From Triops longicaudatus (taxonomy: Eukaryota; Arthropoda; Branchiopoda; Notostraca; Triopsidae), in the NCBI GenBank assembly GCA_022885665.1, contig JAGQDJ010000010.1:248001-312000 (forward strand): 64,000 bases of DNA, written 5' to 3'. Made by a program: the position numbers and the translations under genes. Positions 46,870 to 60,287 of the stretch are shown here, piece by piece. A model generated the notes under the pieces. The model ran no database searches, was not told the origin of the DNA, and saw only the letters and a program-made list of their open reading frames with translations. Every line of letters starts with the position of its first letter. Position 1 is the stretch's first letter.

Positions 46870-48370
46870 ATGGGCAAGGAAAAGATTCACATCAACATTG
46901 TCGTCATTGGCCACGTCGACTCTGGCAAGTCCACCACCACTGGCCACTTGATCTACAAATGCGGCGGTATCGACAAGCGTACCATCGAAAAATTCGAGAA
47001 GGAAGCCCAGGAAATGGGTAAGGGCTCCTTCAAGTACGCCTGGGTGTTGGACAAACTCAAGGCTGAACGTGAACGTGGTATCACCATCGATATTGCTTTG
47101 TGGAAGTTCGAAACCTCCAAATTTTACGTCACCATCATTGATGCCCCCGGACATCGTGACTTCATCAAGAACATGATCACTGGTACTTCCCAGGCCGATT
47201 GTGCCGTCTTGATCGTCGCCGCTGGTGTCGGTGAATTCGAAGCCGGTACGTTTTCTCCTTTACAATAAAAGAATCCATGTAAAAGAAAAAATTACAACGA
47301 AATCACGATTTTACGACCAAATTTATGACTGGAAATAACATTGTCTTTGCTAATTAGGTATTTCTAAGAACGGTCAAACCCGTGAACACGCTTTGTTGGC
47401 TTACACCTTGGGTGTCAAGCAGTTGATCGTCGGTGTCAACAAGATGGACTCCACCGAGCCCCCCTATTCCGAAAACCGCTTCGAAGAAATCAAGAAGGAA
47501 GTCTCCTCTTACATCAAGAAGATCGGTTACAACCCGGCTGCCGTCGCTTTCGTGCCCATCTCCGGCTGGCACGGCGACAACATGTTGGAAGCCTCCACCA
47601 ACTTGCCCTGGTACAAGGGATGGGCCATCGAACGCAAAGAAGGCAAGGCTGACGGCAAGACCTTGTTGGACGCTTTGGACGCCATCTTGCCTCCCTCTCG
47701 CCCGACCGACAAGCCCTTGCGCTTGCCCCTTCAGGACGTCTACAAGATCGGTGGTATCGGCACGGTGCCCGTCGGTCGTGTGGAAACCGGTATCATCAAG
47801 CCCGGTATGGTAGTGACCTTCGCCCCGGCTAACATCACCACTGAAGTCAAGTCCGTCGAAATGCACCACGAAGCTTTGGAAGAGGCTGTCCCTGGTGACA
47901 ACGTTGGCTTCAACGTCAAGAACGTCTCCGTCAAGGAATTGCGTCGTGGTTACGTCGCTGGTGACTCCAAGAGCAACCCCCCGAAGGGCGCTGCTGACTT
48001 CTACGCCCAGGTCATTGTCTTGAACCACCCTGGCCAAATCTCCAACGGCTACACCCCCGTCTTGGATTGCCACACGGCCCACATTGCTTGCAAATTCGCC
48101 GAAATCAAGGAGAAATGCGATCGTCGTACCGGCAAAACCACCGAAGAAAACCCCAAGTTCATCAAGTCTGGTGACGCTGCCATGATCACCTTGGTGCCCA
48201 GCAAACCCCTCTGCGTCGAGTCCTTCTCTGACTTCCCTCCTTTGGGTCGTTTCGCTGTCCGTGACATGAGGCAAACCGTAGCCGTCGGTGTCATCAAGTC
48301 GGTCAACTTCAAGGATCCCTCGGCTGGCAAAGTCACCAAGGCTGCCGAAAAGGCCACCAAGAAGAAGTGA
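46870..48370 (+). CDS. EEF1A: Translation elongation factor 1-alpha
   Basis: Coding exons join 46870-47245 and 47358-48370, giving 462 residues, the normal animal length. It is the GTPase that brings aminoacyl-tRNA to the ribosomal A site. GTP-binding motifs: GHVDSGKST (14-22), the switch region with RERGITIDIALWKFET, DAPGHRDF and NKMD. Domain 2 and 3 marks include VGRVETGIIKPGM and GYTPVLDCHTAH. It ends KAAEKATKKK. One 112-bp phase-1 intron splits GEFEAG from ISKNGQ. Codon use is strongly C-ending, unlike its neighbours, as expected for a very highly expressed gene, and this opens a 344-codon antisense shadow frame. AATAAA lies at 48682-48687. Confidence 0.99.
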
Positions 48371-49766
48371 AGGCGGGTCAGTTTTCACGTTGAGGCCTGC
48401 TCCGGCCGAAAGTTAGGGTTAGGGAAGAATATGGGCGGGAAAGACGAGGTGACGGTCAATTCTATAATGACGAAGAGCAGCAGTAGGGTATTTCGCGGAC
48501 TGTACCGTTTACTCCTCTCAGCGTGGTGTAAATGGCTCTTGTACCATTGTTGTCATCGGAAAGAGTTTCGCAGGAAAGGAAGGTTAGGGGCACTTTTAAG
48601 TTTTTAAAAGGAAAAGCCACTTTTTTGTCGAAAGGGGAGTTTTTGGAGAGAGCAGAAATTTGTCTCTGACCTTTTTTTAGAAATAAAATACAAAAAGCGA
48701 AAGGAAGTCTGCGAAAATGTGAAACTAAAATCATCCCAAATTACAACCCTCACTGGCTGTGTTCTTTATTGTTTTTCTTTCATTCCTGATTTCCCCACCA
48801 TGTTTTGATGTCTTACATACTATCCTTAACTTTTAATTGGAGTAAAAAAGGCCGGCCTGCAGGTGTATATAACCGTTTCGTGGGCAAATACAAAACATCT
48901 GCTCTGACAGTTAAAAACTGAATTTGTCTTTTTTTGTTAACTGCTTTATGTTAGTCGTGTAGTGCAATGAGGTTTCATTCGGATCAACTGGCACTGAAGT
49001 CAGTGACCATGAAACGTATATAATTGAATGAGGGGTGTTACGGTGGACTCAAAAGAGAGGCCTGATAGCTTGTATGATAAGCACCAGTGAGAACGGTGCT
49101 CAAGAAGTCAAAAGACGGCCGGATCGGATAGACGAGGAAGAAGTTAAATATACTTTTGCTGGAAAGCAACAGGTGCGCTGAAGTCTAAACGAACGAGTAA
49201 ATTTTAGGGGACGGAATGTGCCCGAAATTCTGCGAAATCACTTTCTCAGTTGGTAGCTGTGAACTACGATTGTAAACATGCGTTCTTGGAATACCCCGTT
49301 GTTAAGTCTTGTTTACACCAAGACGTTTGTCCTTATAAGCAAAGAGGGCTAAATATTTTTTATTTATTATTATTATTATTTTTTTTTATCGAAGACAGAA
49401 TTAAAAACCATATTTGCTCCTGACGGGGTATAAATAAACGACGGTTCACTATATGGCCTAGGCAAACACTGGGATACATGGGAACTGCATGAAAAGTGAG
49501 ATAAATTTTCATGTGTCAAATTCTTGTATATCCTACGCGATACTTGTATTTTCAACAATGAAGAAATAGTTACTGTAGACTTCTTTGACATCACCATTTA
49601 TTTCTGACACATTCCACAATTTACATTACGCAACTTATTTTGGGCCAATCCCAAATTACCGAGTGGGAAACAAGGTCATGTGTACTTGTGATAGGGGTAA
49701 AAGTCCCTCAGGGTCAAGTTCACGGACAAAGGGTGAGGGTATGGTATCACAGACGATGAGGGACAA
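48371..49766. other. Spacer between convergent eEF1A and HRG-1 genes
   Basis: 3' UTR of eEF1A with AATAAA at 48682-48687, a short ATT run near 49366-49390, and otherwise unremarkable DNA. No gene is supported. Confidence 0.6.
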
Positions 49767-50635
49767 TTAGGCCTCTTGTTTCACGGACTCGAGTAGAGGT
49801 TGACTTTCAGGTAAAACGGCGATACCACGTCTAGCATAGTGCATTAGCAGGGTGCCCCACTTGAAGGTCATGAACGCCCAGACGGCAGTTATATAGGCGC
49901 TTTTATCCACCGGCATCAGAGCTGGAAGTTCCCATAAAGGTTAATCTTTTATAATGCATACACACAATCCTCATGGAAGATTTTTCGGATACTCCCATAT
50001 AATGACAATCTCTGACCTTCGCATGACATTCCTGTTAGAGGATTATCTGCCCCCATAATGTTTACAAACGTGCACACAAATGCCTGACAACTGTTGCGTA
50101 ATCCTCGAGAACACTTGTAACACTTATTACACATAATTAATTTTACCACTGCAGTATTTTTTTAAAAAGTTATATATGATCCTGTATAGTGGTGTTTAAT
50201 AACTCAATATGTTCAATCCTTGAACCATCAAGACATAAGAAAAAGGGCAACATAATACTTACGGATGTGATAATAAGCTGCATAGAAAATGTACCATACT
50301 AAGCCTACAAAGCCAGCTACAGCTACCATAAATCCCAGGAGATCTATTCTGCGCAGCTCTTGGATAGAATACCATTCTTGTATTCTCCCTGATCGGTATA
50401 ACAAGGCTAAATGAAGCGCTCCCGTAGCAAATACACCTACCATAACAAGATCGAGACTTTATTTCTTCTATACAAGGAATTAAAGAAATGCACCTGAGAC
50501 TAGGCCCCAAACTCCAGCTTCTTTGTTCCCATACACAAAAAAGAAAACTATAAACGCAGAATAGCCGAACACGACGCCTAAGACTGCCTGTATAACTCTC
50601 CAAAAACTCCAACTGCAGTAACCATCAGCGGCCAT
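49767..50635 (-). CDS. SLC48A1: Heme transporter HRG-1 family (SLC48A1)
   Basis: Coding exons on the complement are 50635-50494, 50436-50263 and 49921-49767, giving 156 residues (human 146). HRG-1 proteins are four-helix carriers that move heme out of endolysosomes or into the cell. Seen: four hydrophobic segments; a helix-2 histidine in GALHLALLYRSGRI, in the position of the heme-contact His of the family; and the diagnostic YITAVWAFMTFKWGTLLMHY followed by ARRG, matching VWSFISFKWAFLLSLYAHR in human. The C-terminus ESQPLLESVKQ contains a dileucine-like sorting signal, fitting an endolysosomal protein. The start is the Met of MAADGYCSW; the upstream frame has no ATG. Confidence 0.88.
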
Positions 50636-51441
50636 GTTTCTATATAGTGTCACTACGCTTGCTTTCACTCCAGAAACACGTGTCCACTAGATGAAATGCT
50701 TTGTCTGTTTTTGAGCTCGACATGTGTTTACATTGGCTCTACCGAAACGTTTGCAATACGCTTAACTAACGCCTTCTTTCACGAGTATCATTTTTCGCCT
50801 GTAAAGGCTAGCGTGCAAGCGATGATGTGTTTCTTCACAAAGCTGAGAAAATGGTGTTCTTATAATTAACAAATTCACAGAACACTTATTGTAAAACAAT
50901 AAAATGCGATTGCAGTGAAACTAAAAATGAATATCGATTTGAAGATAAGGCAACATTCAACAATACTGTACATTTTTCAGTTGAATATCGGCATAATAAT
51001 TGTTCCCTTCACTGACATAATAATTGACATCGAAAGTCATCGTCTCATTTTCTTTAAAAACGAAATCCAAATAAACGTACTCGTAAATAGGCTATGCCTA
51101 CCATGATTACGAATTATAAAGTCGAAAAAAGTTTATTTTTTTCCAAATCCCTTATATTTTATCCGTAGAAAAAATTCCATTCGTAAATTATCTCAACAAC
51201 ATCAACCACCCATAAAAGATGTCATCAGTTTCAAAAGTCAGGTCAATCCTTCACCACACTCGCCACCGCAACATTCTTAATTTGCAACTCAAGATTTCCG
51301 AGGTCAAAGGCAGTTCAAAGTCCGCCAATGTAACCAAAAAACGGTCTGATAAGTTAAGCTTCTTCCATTTTTCCTTCCGTTCATCGCGTTTTCCACATCA
51401 AAACATGACTCATGCTTTTAAAAAATGATTCTTGGGCGCTT
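50636..51441. other. Spacer between HRG-1 and TRAM
   Basis: The 5' flank of HRG-1 and 3' flank of TRAM. AT-rich; the frames at 50915-51106 and 51219-51428 show no conservation. No repeat recognised. Confidence 0.6.
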
Positions 51442-53541
51442 TTATTTGGCTTTAGCGGACCTGGCACGCAATCCTTTCGTGTTCTGGTCAGCTTCGGGCA
51501 ATTCGCTCACGTCTTCTTCGGAACTCTTCTTAGCTTGAGAAAAACGACAAGAAAATTCCAATTGATTCTTCCATTAAATTAATAAATTTTAAGTCTTTTG
51601 AAAACTTCCTTATAACAATCGTAAAGAGGCTTACAGTCTTCACGCTTGGTTTTGCGCGGCTTCTTCTCAGCCGATTTGACTTTCTTGGGTGCAGAGGGCG
51701 TGGAGGCGTTACGTTCACGCATACGTTTCAAATGGAACGTAATGAAATTCCACATCATCCAAGCTTGCAACAAAACTACGGCCAACAAAGCGCCCAATCG
51801 GATCGTCGGGGTGTTGAAATTGCCCGAGGCCAAATCTACTTGGCCTGGTGTGCCACTTTTGCCCTCCTCCAGCGCCAAACCGTACCACAAAGTCAAAACG
51901 GACAACACAATCGAACCCAAACGGGTCAAAACGAAAAGAACGTTCCAGATCGCAAAACCTATGAAAGTAAAATATGAAAATTATTACATATATAAAAAAC
52001 ACGCGTTCAACACGTTTCTTATATACGCTATTTAGTTCTTTTACTACTTCTAAGTCGCTTCTACGGGAAAAAGCCACAAGATAGGGGTACTAGCAACATA
52101 GCCCTAGGGCAACTGGTAAAAATGACGCCCATTGACAACAACAACGAAAATGTAAGATTTACTGTAAACTGCGCGTTTAACTAAAGTATTGTTGCAAATT
52201 AGAATTTTAAACTTTAAATCTTCAACAATGAATGTATGGAATACTCAGAGTTTCGAGACAAATAAATACTGTAAGGACATCTGTTAAGAATTTAGAGACA
52301 GAGATGAACAGAGATGGCGCTCAGGGTGCTGTACTCTCGTTACGCCCACCGAAAAACATAATCATTACAAATACGAAAAATTTACAAAAAAGTGTTTTAA
52401 ATATAAACATACGAGAAGGAGCCATTATTGATATTTTTGGTGGTGTTTTTTTTATAAGTATTTTTTGTGTTACTTTTAAGAAAATGTCTATTGTTTAGTT
52501 ACCTCGCTTGGCACATTCAGCGCGATCAGCAAAGTACAAGATACGGGAGGCGTGAAATACGGTTTCGACGAGGTAATGGAGGACAAGCAAGCAGAGAGCT
52601 AAGCGGGTGAAATTGAGCAAATAGGCGCCCGTAATGACGACCAAGTACAGCGAGCCAAGGGTGATTTTGCTGGCCATTTCCTCTGGTTTCGTCTTTTGGA
52701 AGTACAACTCGGGGTACACGTGGACCCAGTAGGCGATTTGGACAATGTAGAAGAACTTGAACATGAAGGTCATGATCAAATGGGGATAACCTTCCCACAA
52801 GGACGACAAATGGAACAAGTAGTTCTCGCTCCAGATGACGTTCAAGCCCCACATGACCGAGACGAGGTAGAACGCCAAGTGTTGACCCGATTCGTTGAAT
52901 TTGCTGTGTTTCGTCTTGGATAGATGCAGCTTCCGGCTGACTTTCTGTAAATAGCCATAAAAAGACAATTTAAATGTTGAGAAAACTAATCTTAAATCAA
53001 AATTTCGAGAAAACACGAAATAACGGAGGACAATGAGAGAAACAGAACTAGAAGACAAAGAGACGCATTTGAAGAGAGTATAAGACTTAAAACAGAAAGA
53101 CGGAAACAAAAGACGAAAACAAAAATTAACGAGAAAAATATTCTTTTTTCTTCTTGTAAAGCTTACATCGAGGATGTACTCTTGAATGACGGCATGGATA
53201 ACAATGCAAATTATGGTGTAGAAGAAAACGGCACAGATGTCTTTCCATCCAGATGTGTACAAAGTTTCGTAGCCGGGAATTGTGTGGTTATGGTGCATGG
53301 CAATAAAGATCGATGCTAGAGGTTGAGTAGCCTAAATGAATAATAAAACGCTTGTCAGTCATTTGATCTATTTTACAAATAAATATATTAGAGGACTTTT
53401 AGTTTTAATTACTTGAAACATAAGGCCGATGACGAAGAGCATCGCAACACAGCTGACAATGTCGGCATGGTTTTGGATGACAAATTCGTGGCTAAGAATT
53501 GGTGGATTTTTGCTGGACGTTTTTCTAATTTTCACAGCCAT
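51442..53541 (-). CDS. TRAM1: Translocating chain-associated membrane protein (TRAM)
   Basis: Coding exons on the complement are 53541-53413, 53331-53167, 52944-52503, 51958-51635 and 51533-51442, giving 383 residues (human TRAM1 374). It is a multi-spanning ER membrane protein beside Sec61 that helps signal sequences and membrane helices leave the channel. Conserved parts: SHEFVIQNHADIVSC near the N-terminus, HLSKTKHSKFNESGQHLAFY, WSENYLFHLSSLWEGYPHL, YWVHVYPELYFQKTKPEEM, LLNFTRLALCLLVLHYLVE and SGNFNTPTIRL. Helices 3-8 form the TLC domain, about residues 110-325. The tail is Lys-rich and cytosolic. Its start codon is 494 bp from that of MNS1, facing away. Confidence 0.95.
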
Positions 53542-54035
53542 TTTGCACAACAGTGAAACACACTACGCAACAAAGTCGGGAAATGGGTTCTAACTAAAGT
53601 TTTTACCAGCTGTTTCGGGCCAACAACCTCAAGCACCAATAGCTCTGCTAAAAGAGGAGGTGTATATCAATAAACAGCGTTAGTGCTACTGCACCTGATC
53701 AGTGATTGGTTCACGCCTGACGCGTCACCAATGACCTGCACTTGTAGCGCCACGTGGAACATTGGGCTCCCCAGTCGCTGCTTTAGCCGGTCGCTTCTCG
53801 CTTTCTTCTCAGGCAAGCGAGTGGATGGTCATACTTGGAGCCTTATATTTCTACAGTCTCACATACTAGATGGCCTCGCAATAGGCTAAATTCAACGAAA
53901 AATCGTAATACCTCCCTCGCTACCATGGCAACAGATTTAAATAGCATCTTTGAAATACTTTCATGCGTTTTATTATTCCGTTTTAATGCAGTTTTAAATC
54001 AATTTTCTTACTTTAAACATTGTAAATAAGTAGTC
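53542..54035. other. Divergent promoter region, TRAM / MNS1
   Basis: The only spacer between two head-to-head genes; its middle is GC-richer (about 53690-53830). It may hold an upstream MNS1 exon, since the MNS1 N-terminus found is short; an ATG at 53926 in a good context is one possibility but gives no recognisable peptide. Confidence 0.45.
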
Positions 54036-56834
54036 ATGAATTCTTGTAATAATAAAAAAATCCTTAAAGGGCTTGATTGCGTTAACTCAGCCAAATTAAG
54101 CGACGAAAAGCTCAGGTAATTTATGCAAAACGCCCAAAGTTTAGTCTGTATTGACTTTTCTGCTTTAGGCAACAAATACGCGAAAGTTCGGTCGAAATTC
54201 AAGAGTTAGAATCCAAATTACGCGCAGCCTTCGTGGCCAAACAACGTGCTGCCCAAATCGCTGAACGTGCCGCTGACCGCGTAAAGGAAGCGGTAATTTT
54301 GTTTTTGTTTTTCCATAAATGTACTTCCTGTATCCTGTGTGAGTTTTCCTGGTAAATTTTATATATTATTTTAATCATACTAGCAAGCAGAAGCTGCCTT
54401 TGCCAAGTTCCAGAGCCAAGAAATTGAACTTTGGAAAAATCAAGTCGCAGCCGAGCAGCGCGCGAAAAATGCGCGCCAAGTTCAAATTCGCCAAACTTTG
54501 ATACAACAAATACAGGAAGAAGCTGCTCTTCGAGCTCAGCACAAAGCGCAAACTCAGCACGAAGAACATGAGCTGCTTGAAGCCCTTGAACGCGAATCTC
54601 GCTTGAAGGACAAAATGTAACGAAAAAACGGTGCACATATTCTTGTACATAATTTTTTTTACATGTATTCATACATGCATCCATGCATAATTTAATGAAA
54701 GCGAAAGTCGAAGATGATAGTACGTCGGATATTTGACGTGAATCGTCTTCAAAAGAAAACATATTTCATTTCGTAACAAGCGGGATATAATTAATAAAAT
54801 TTGTTATTGTTTTTTTTTTTTTCTAAATTTATTTTTTAGGGAAATGGAGTTAGCAAGAGCGAAAAAGCGACAATTTGTTGAAGAACTGGAGAGAAATATT
54901 AAGTTACAATCGCAATGGAAGGAAATCCAGCGTCTGATTCAACAAGAAGAGGAGAGGTACTTGCGACGTCACACCTGACCTTGGCCAAAATGCCGTGATT
55001 TAAACACGGTACCTGTTTTGGGGTCTGGAAAAGGCTAATTTGCATACTTTGTAGGCTCATAACGGATATCCAGAAGAAGCAACAAAGAGAAAGCGCGTTT
55101 CAGACGGAGCAAAAGCGCTTGCGCGTAGAACAACTGACGCAAGCGCGCGCACGCTTGGCCAACGCACTGTTTCTCGAAGAGGTCGTTAAAGTTTTGTTTT
55201 GCACAACGGGAATTTCCCTGTGGGCATGAATTTACTCATATCTCGCCGTGCTTCAAGTTTTCAGCGAGTTTCCATGTCAACCACCTTCCGTTTTGTTTTA
55301 CTTTTGTTGTTGCGTAATCATAATTTCATATTCTCTAAATTTTTTCTTAGTATTTTTGTTAGCTCGTACTTCGATTGCTAATTGTATTCGGGTACGCATT
55401 TTTAGATCGTATTATTTTTTGTGGATATTTTTATTTTTTTAATATTGTAACAAGAAATAGCGCAAGATTTCATGCCAGTTGACAAATTGCTCCGTAAAGG
55501 AATTTTCCTCGCATTTTTCTTTGTTATTGTTTCGCCTTTTGCATTTTTGGTAGATTTAGTACCGTTTAGTGATTTATTTTTCGTTTTCGTATCTCATAGG
55601 AAACTTTCTGGTTTGTGTGCACTTTTTTAACAGAAATCACGTAACATCTCTATCATTAATCACATTTTGTGCAAATATTTTTGTTGTATTACTATCATAT
55701 TTTCATTGACTTCGTCCATTTGACCGTTTACTTTTTATATTCTGAGCTCCCAAGGCGCTTTTCTATTTTTCTTACATTCTGTATTAAAAATCGCGCAACA
55801 TTTCTGTTATAAGCCTTCTTTCATTGTTGTGCGGAAATTTGTTTTGTTTTATTCTTGTATAAATTATTTTTATATCATTTTATCAATTTATTTTATCATA
55901 TTTTCATTGATTTAATTTATTTAATCGTCTACCTTTTGTTTTCGGTGCTTTTAGAACGCGTTTTCTTTGTTTTCATTTTGTGCGATTAAAAATCGCACAA
56001 AATTTCTGTTTCAACATCTGTTCATTGTTCTGCAATTGGTTGTTGTCTTACGTTCTTATGTTCATTCTTACTTTCTTTATAACGTACTATTTCCTTCTTT
56101 GTCAAGATATACCATGTTTTATTATTTGTATGAAGTTGAAATGGTTTATTATTAACATTGATTTGTTTACATTCTTACAACAGAAATCGCGCAAAGAACG
56201 GGAAGATCTGCTGTTGGAGCTGCAGACCTACGAAGGTCAGCGCAAAACTGAAGAGCTGCTGGCGCGCCAGAAGCAGCTGGAAGAAGAGCGCTACCGAAAA
56301 TGGTTAGCTGAACTCGATTGTTGCCTAAAAACGCGGGAAGTGTGCCAGCAGCGCGAACGCGCCGCTGAAGAGGAGTTACGTCAGCAGGTATAGTTTGTTT
56401 GAACGATGTTTTACGATGTAACATCAACAATAAAGGGCTGGGCTGACCTAAATAGTTTCCGTTTGTAGCTTTTGAAGGAATGGGCCATTCAGGAACGTCT
56501 GGAACTATTGGGAGATCAACAACGCCGACGACGCCAAGCCGAGCACCGACGCCAAGCGGAACAGTTACTGCAAGAGAAACGTTTAGCCCAGCTTAGAACA
56601 GCGGAAATCGAACTAAAAGAAGACAAGTGGCGCTCGACGATTAAACAAACGTGGGAAGAAGGCGTCTTTCAGGAAAAAGTGAGCATCTTGAGAGACAACG
56701 TACCCCTTTTACGGGAATTTCTGCCCCGGGGGCTTCTTAAAGACGTGGCCGAATTCCAGAGGCTACCCGAAGATCTCCAAAAGCAGTTTTTGAGTCACAG
56801 TTCGCCGATACAAGACAATCCTGATTTGTGGTGA
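54036..56834 (+). CDS. MNS1: Meiosis-specific nuclear structural protein 1 (axonemal coiled coil)
   Basis: Coding exons join 54036-54115, 54169-54292, 54384-54616, 54840-54956, 55055-55181, 56184-56387 and 56469-56834, giving 416 residues; the human protein is about 495. MNS1 is a coiled-coil protein inside ciliary doublet microtubules, needed for motile cilia and sperm tails. It is nearly all Glu/Gln/Arg/Lys-rich helix. The family match is LSDEKLRQQIRESSVEIQEL, then ESKLRAAFVAKQRAAQIAER. The C-terminal PLLREFLPRGLLKD matches the LLGYLPKGVF-type end. The N-terminus is about 80 residues shorter than human, so the ATG at 54036 may not be the true start. Intron 5 is 1 kb and holds tandem repeats. 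Confidence 0.85.
55450..56183. repeat. Diverged tandem units in MNS1 intron 5
   Basis: Variants of AGAAATCGCGCAACATTTCTG begin at about 55452, 55632, 55786 and 55988, at 154-202 bp spacing, followed by shared T-rich text such as TATCATATTTTCATTGA. The fifth occurrence, at 56182, is the real splice acceptor and exon start CAGAAATCGCGCAAAG. So the acceptor region seems duplicated several times. Confidence 0.6.
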
Positions 56835-57709
56835 ACCACGACGGCTTTAGATGTAATTATGTTAAAAAATCATACTGAAAAACTTGTGTGTACAGGATAA
56901 TATGAAAAGTTGTGTGTAGATTTCCTTGTCCTTGTAATGTCCCTTTCGTAATATGTTCTCACTCCGCTTTTTACGTCGAGTTTCAGGAGTAAAGGAACGA
57001 ACAGTGTCGTGACTACTTTTACTTTTTTATTAATTCGACCACGGGTAAGTAAGTTAAGTGGGGTTTGAATAGTCTTGAGGGCATTGCTGGGCAATTTTCG
57101 GTTAAGGTATGCAACGTAAGCAGTGATGGGCGAATCTGATCCAAATCGCGATTCAGACCTAGTCCGGATCATAATTGCATTTCAATAATTACTGTCCTTT
57201 CCATTGGTGTCTATTAACGAATCTTTCCTAAACTGACACCGATTTGGAGAAGTTAGAAAATTTGGCTGTTCTGTTACTTCTCGTGGCGTCATACTAAGAC
57301 AAAACTATGTATTTCAAATAGATGTTACCGTAGCAGAGAAGTTGAGCGTAAATCCGGAATTACAATATTTCATATGAATATCAGAAAGAATTGTATGAAT
57401 CTTATACAACACGGCTGACAAGGCGTATTAAAAAAAATCATAAAACCTTTCGTCACTCGAAACATAGCGATCCGTGAAACTACCCACGTAGCACACTTAA
57501 TAAAAATGTATGTACATTAGACGTTTAAACGTTTGTTTCCAAATGCATTTTCCAAGGTATAAGTTTTTCTCACATTAAGACCAAAAACTACCGTTTATTA
57601 GGACAAGAAAAATGTGTATTGAAAACATAGCAGACGTCCGTAAAAGGTAAAAAAAATAATAATAATAATAATAATATGAAAAAAGTGTACTATATGTTGT
57701 TTACACGTA

Positions 57710-58644
57710 GGGGAGACCGGGGCACATTGAATAGGAGGGTGGGTTAAACAATTATAATTATCTCCTCAACCCCGGAGTAAAACATTTTCAAGTAATTACC
57801 GAATATTCAATGCGTGTATGCGCTGGTTTCCGGAAAGTTGGAATGAAAACCTATTTTGGCTACTGTGACGCTTCGCTTTTTTTTCCGGGGGTGTTTTCCA
57901 AGTTTTAGGAAAATCACTTATTTGGAGCTTTTACCAACAGTTTTTAACACAGCTCTGTGAAACTTTTTTCAAACAAAGCTGTAGTACTAAGCTGGAAAAC
58001 AAACCCAGAATTGTCATATTTATTTTTACATGTGTAATTGAATTTATCCAATTTTCAAAGACCAAGGCAATGGGACAAACCGGACAATATGAATTTTTGA
58101 CCAAGTTAGATACCCTCAAATAACATGATTACCAACTGGAATCTTATTATTAAGCTATAATCAACAATTTAGGCGAGTTTCTGCGTAATAAAATGGGTTC
58201 ACACGGAGTTAGGAGCCTTTCATAGAATAACTACGCAGGCTGGCAGGTATGAAAGAGGGAATAAAAAATATGCATTTGTTTCATTTTTTCAATTTTGTGT
58301 TTCTATATGTTTAGTTCCATAGCAGTAGTAGTACGGTTAAGAAGATATCTGCATCAATTACATCACACAGGCACCAAAACGGAGTTCATAGCGAAGCAAA
58401 ATCCGACCTACCCCGCACTAGTGCCCAACCTACCTGCTGATGGGGCAGCTTGCGCACTTTTGACCAGCTTCAGGAGAAATACGCCATAAAATAATGCCCT
58501 AATCGTCATGCAACCGAAAAAAAAATTCAGAGCAAGCAGAATGACCAAACTTGCCAACTGTCTAAGAAAGAATGAAGAATATTTAAGACTAAGCCCTCCA
58601 GTTCTTCTGAGGTGAAAAACTGCCCGACGTGCCCCGGTCTCTTC
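57710..58644. mobile_element. Non-autonomous DNA transposon with TA target duplication
   Basis: Starts GGGGAGACCGGGGCAC at 57710 and ends GTGCCCCGGTCTCTTC at 58644. These are 16-bp inverted ends with two mismatches, flanked on both sides by TA. The TA duplication suggests a Tc1/mariner-type mechanism. The 935-bp interior has no transposase frame. The exact superfamily is not certain. Confidence 0.7.
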
Positions 58645-59760
58645 TAGATACAAAGAATCAAATTAATAAAATAGTAAAAAAAGGAAAAAGTGCCAAAATT
58701 ATTGTACGGTGAAAAATAATTATTCATAATAATATTTTTTTCATTAAATAATTATTAACATATTGTTACGTTCTAGACAATCACGTATTTTAAACTTATC
58801 TGGTTGAACGTTTGCAGAAGACAAGAGATCGTTTAACAGATGTACAATAAGCGTAACACAATGACGCATCTCTTGTATTTAAACGAATATAATACGTTTC
58901 TAAAAGGTATGTGTGCTACTTGGGCATTGCGAGGATTTACAGTATAGCAATTCAAATTGCAAGCTGAATGTTTAAGAGCGTGTGGTACGTTAAGGCGAAT
59001 AGGAACACGCTTGATTTTTCAGCTGATATGATGTGGATTAGCTGCCGGAAAGGGATGACTTGATAGCTTGGGACTCAGCAAGCGATAGTGATTTAGTTTG
59101 CAACACAAGGTAAAAAAAATATCCTCATTTTTAATTCGATAATATCCGAAGAAGAAGGATGTTGCAAAAAGAGTTTAATGAAAGGTCTTATAAAACAAAC
59201 TGGGCTCTATTAGATCTACCTAGGGACGCTAGTGAGGAGACTCGGGTCAGTTGTAACATTCATCCGAAGCACGAACAAAAGTTTCATCAGAATATTCAAT
59301 TATTATATGCGCTTCGTTGCACCGCTTAATATTTCTACTGACAAATTAAGAAAACTACATTTTGCGTGAACCATAAGTTACAGATTAAATTCTCCAAAGA
59401 TTCGCAACAAACTCACTGTGCTAATTTCGCACGGATACTAGAACTCCGCAGTGGTCATTTAGTACGCTTTGGACTGAGGCCATTTTGACCACGAGGAACT
59501 CGCTGTGGAGCACGAATTGACAACGCTGCAGTTCAAAATGTTAACTTATCGACCACTATCAACACAGATTGAACTCCACAGAAAAATAACAAACAGAGAA
59601 AAATGGCGGATGCCAAAGCCACCCCGCTACAACGTTGCCTTTTGTTGTGTGCATTAAGCTTGTTGACAAAATCGCTCAGCTGTTTGAGCAAGTAAGAACT
59701 ACAATGTTCCTAAAATCGAACGGAAATTAATTCTAAATCGTATTAAAAGATTTTAAGTAA

Positions 59761-59970
<210 letters not shown>

Positions 59971-60074
59971 ATTTTTTACATTTTTTTTTTTGCACGCAAT
60001 CGCCTTGTGTCCATTACCCCAAAACACACGGATAAATCGTCCCACGCTTAAGTCCAAATTGCTTACTTAGCGTT

Positions 60075-60287
60075 TCATTTTGTCCAGTAGGAAGGGCCTC
60101 TAGTTCCATGGTTACTTGTTCTAATTTGACGTTCACTTGAAACGCACGATACCTTAATTTCGTAACCGGGACACTGGTTCATCTGACGAGTGTAATATTG
60201 GGGCTAGAGTTTTGTCTATGCGTGAAATGAAAATAAAGAGCAGCCAAGTGACCACACTGTCCTGCTCCACCTCTTTGCTTTATGTGA
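60075..60287. repeat. Dispersed repeat C, copy 2
   Basis: Diverged copy of 43762-43975, same orientation; TTGGGGCTAGAGTTTTGT is the best-kept block. Confidence 0.6.

Noticed and set aside
47354..48388. 344-codon open frame antisense to eEF1A
   Set aside because: It is exactly opposite the eEF1A second exon, whose C-ending codons remove stops on the complement. No domain is recognisable.
57119..57180. Possible hAT end CAGTGATGGGCG
   Set aside because: I could not find a matching inverted end or target duplication downstream.
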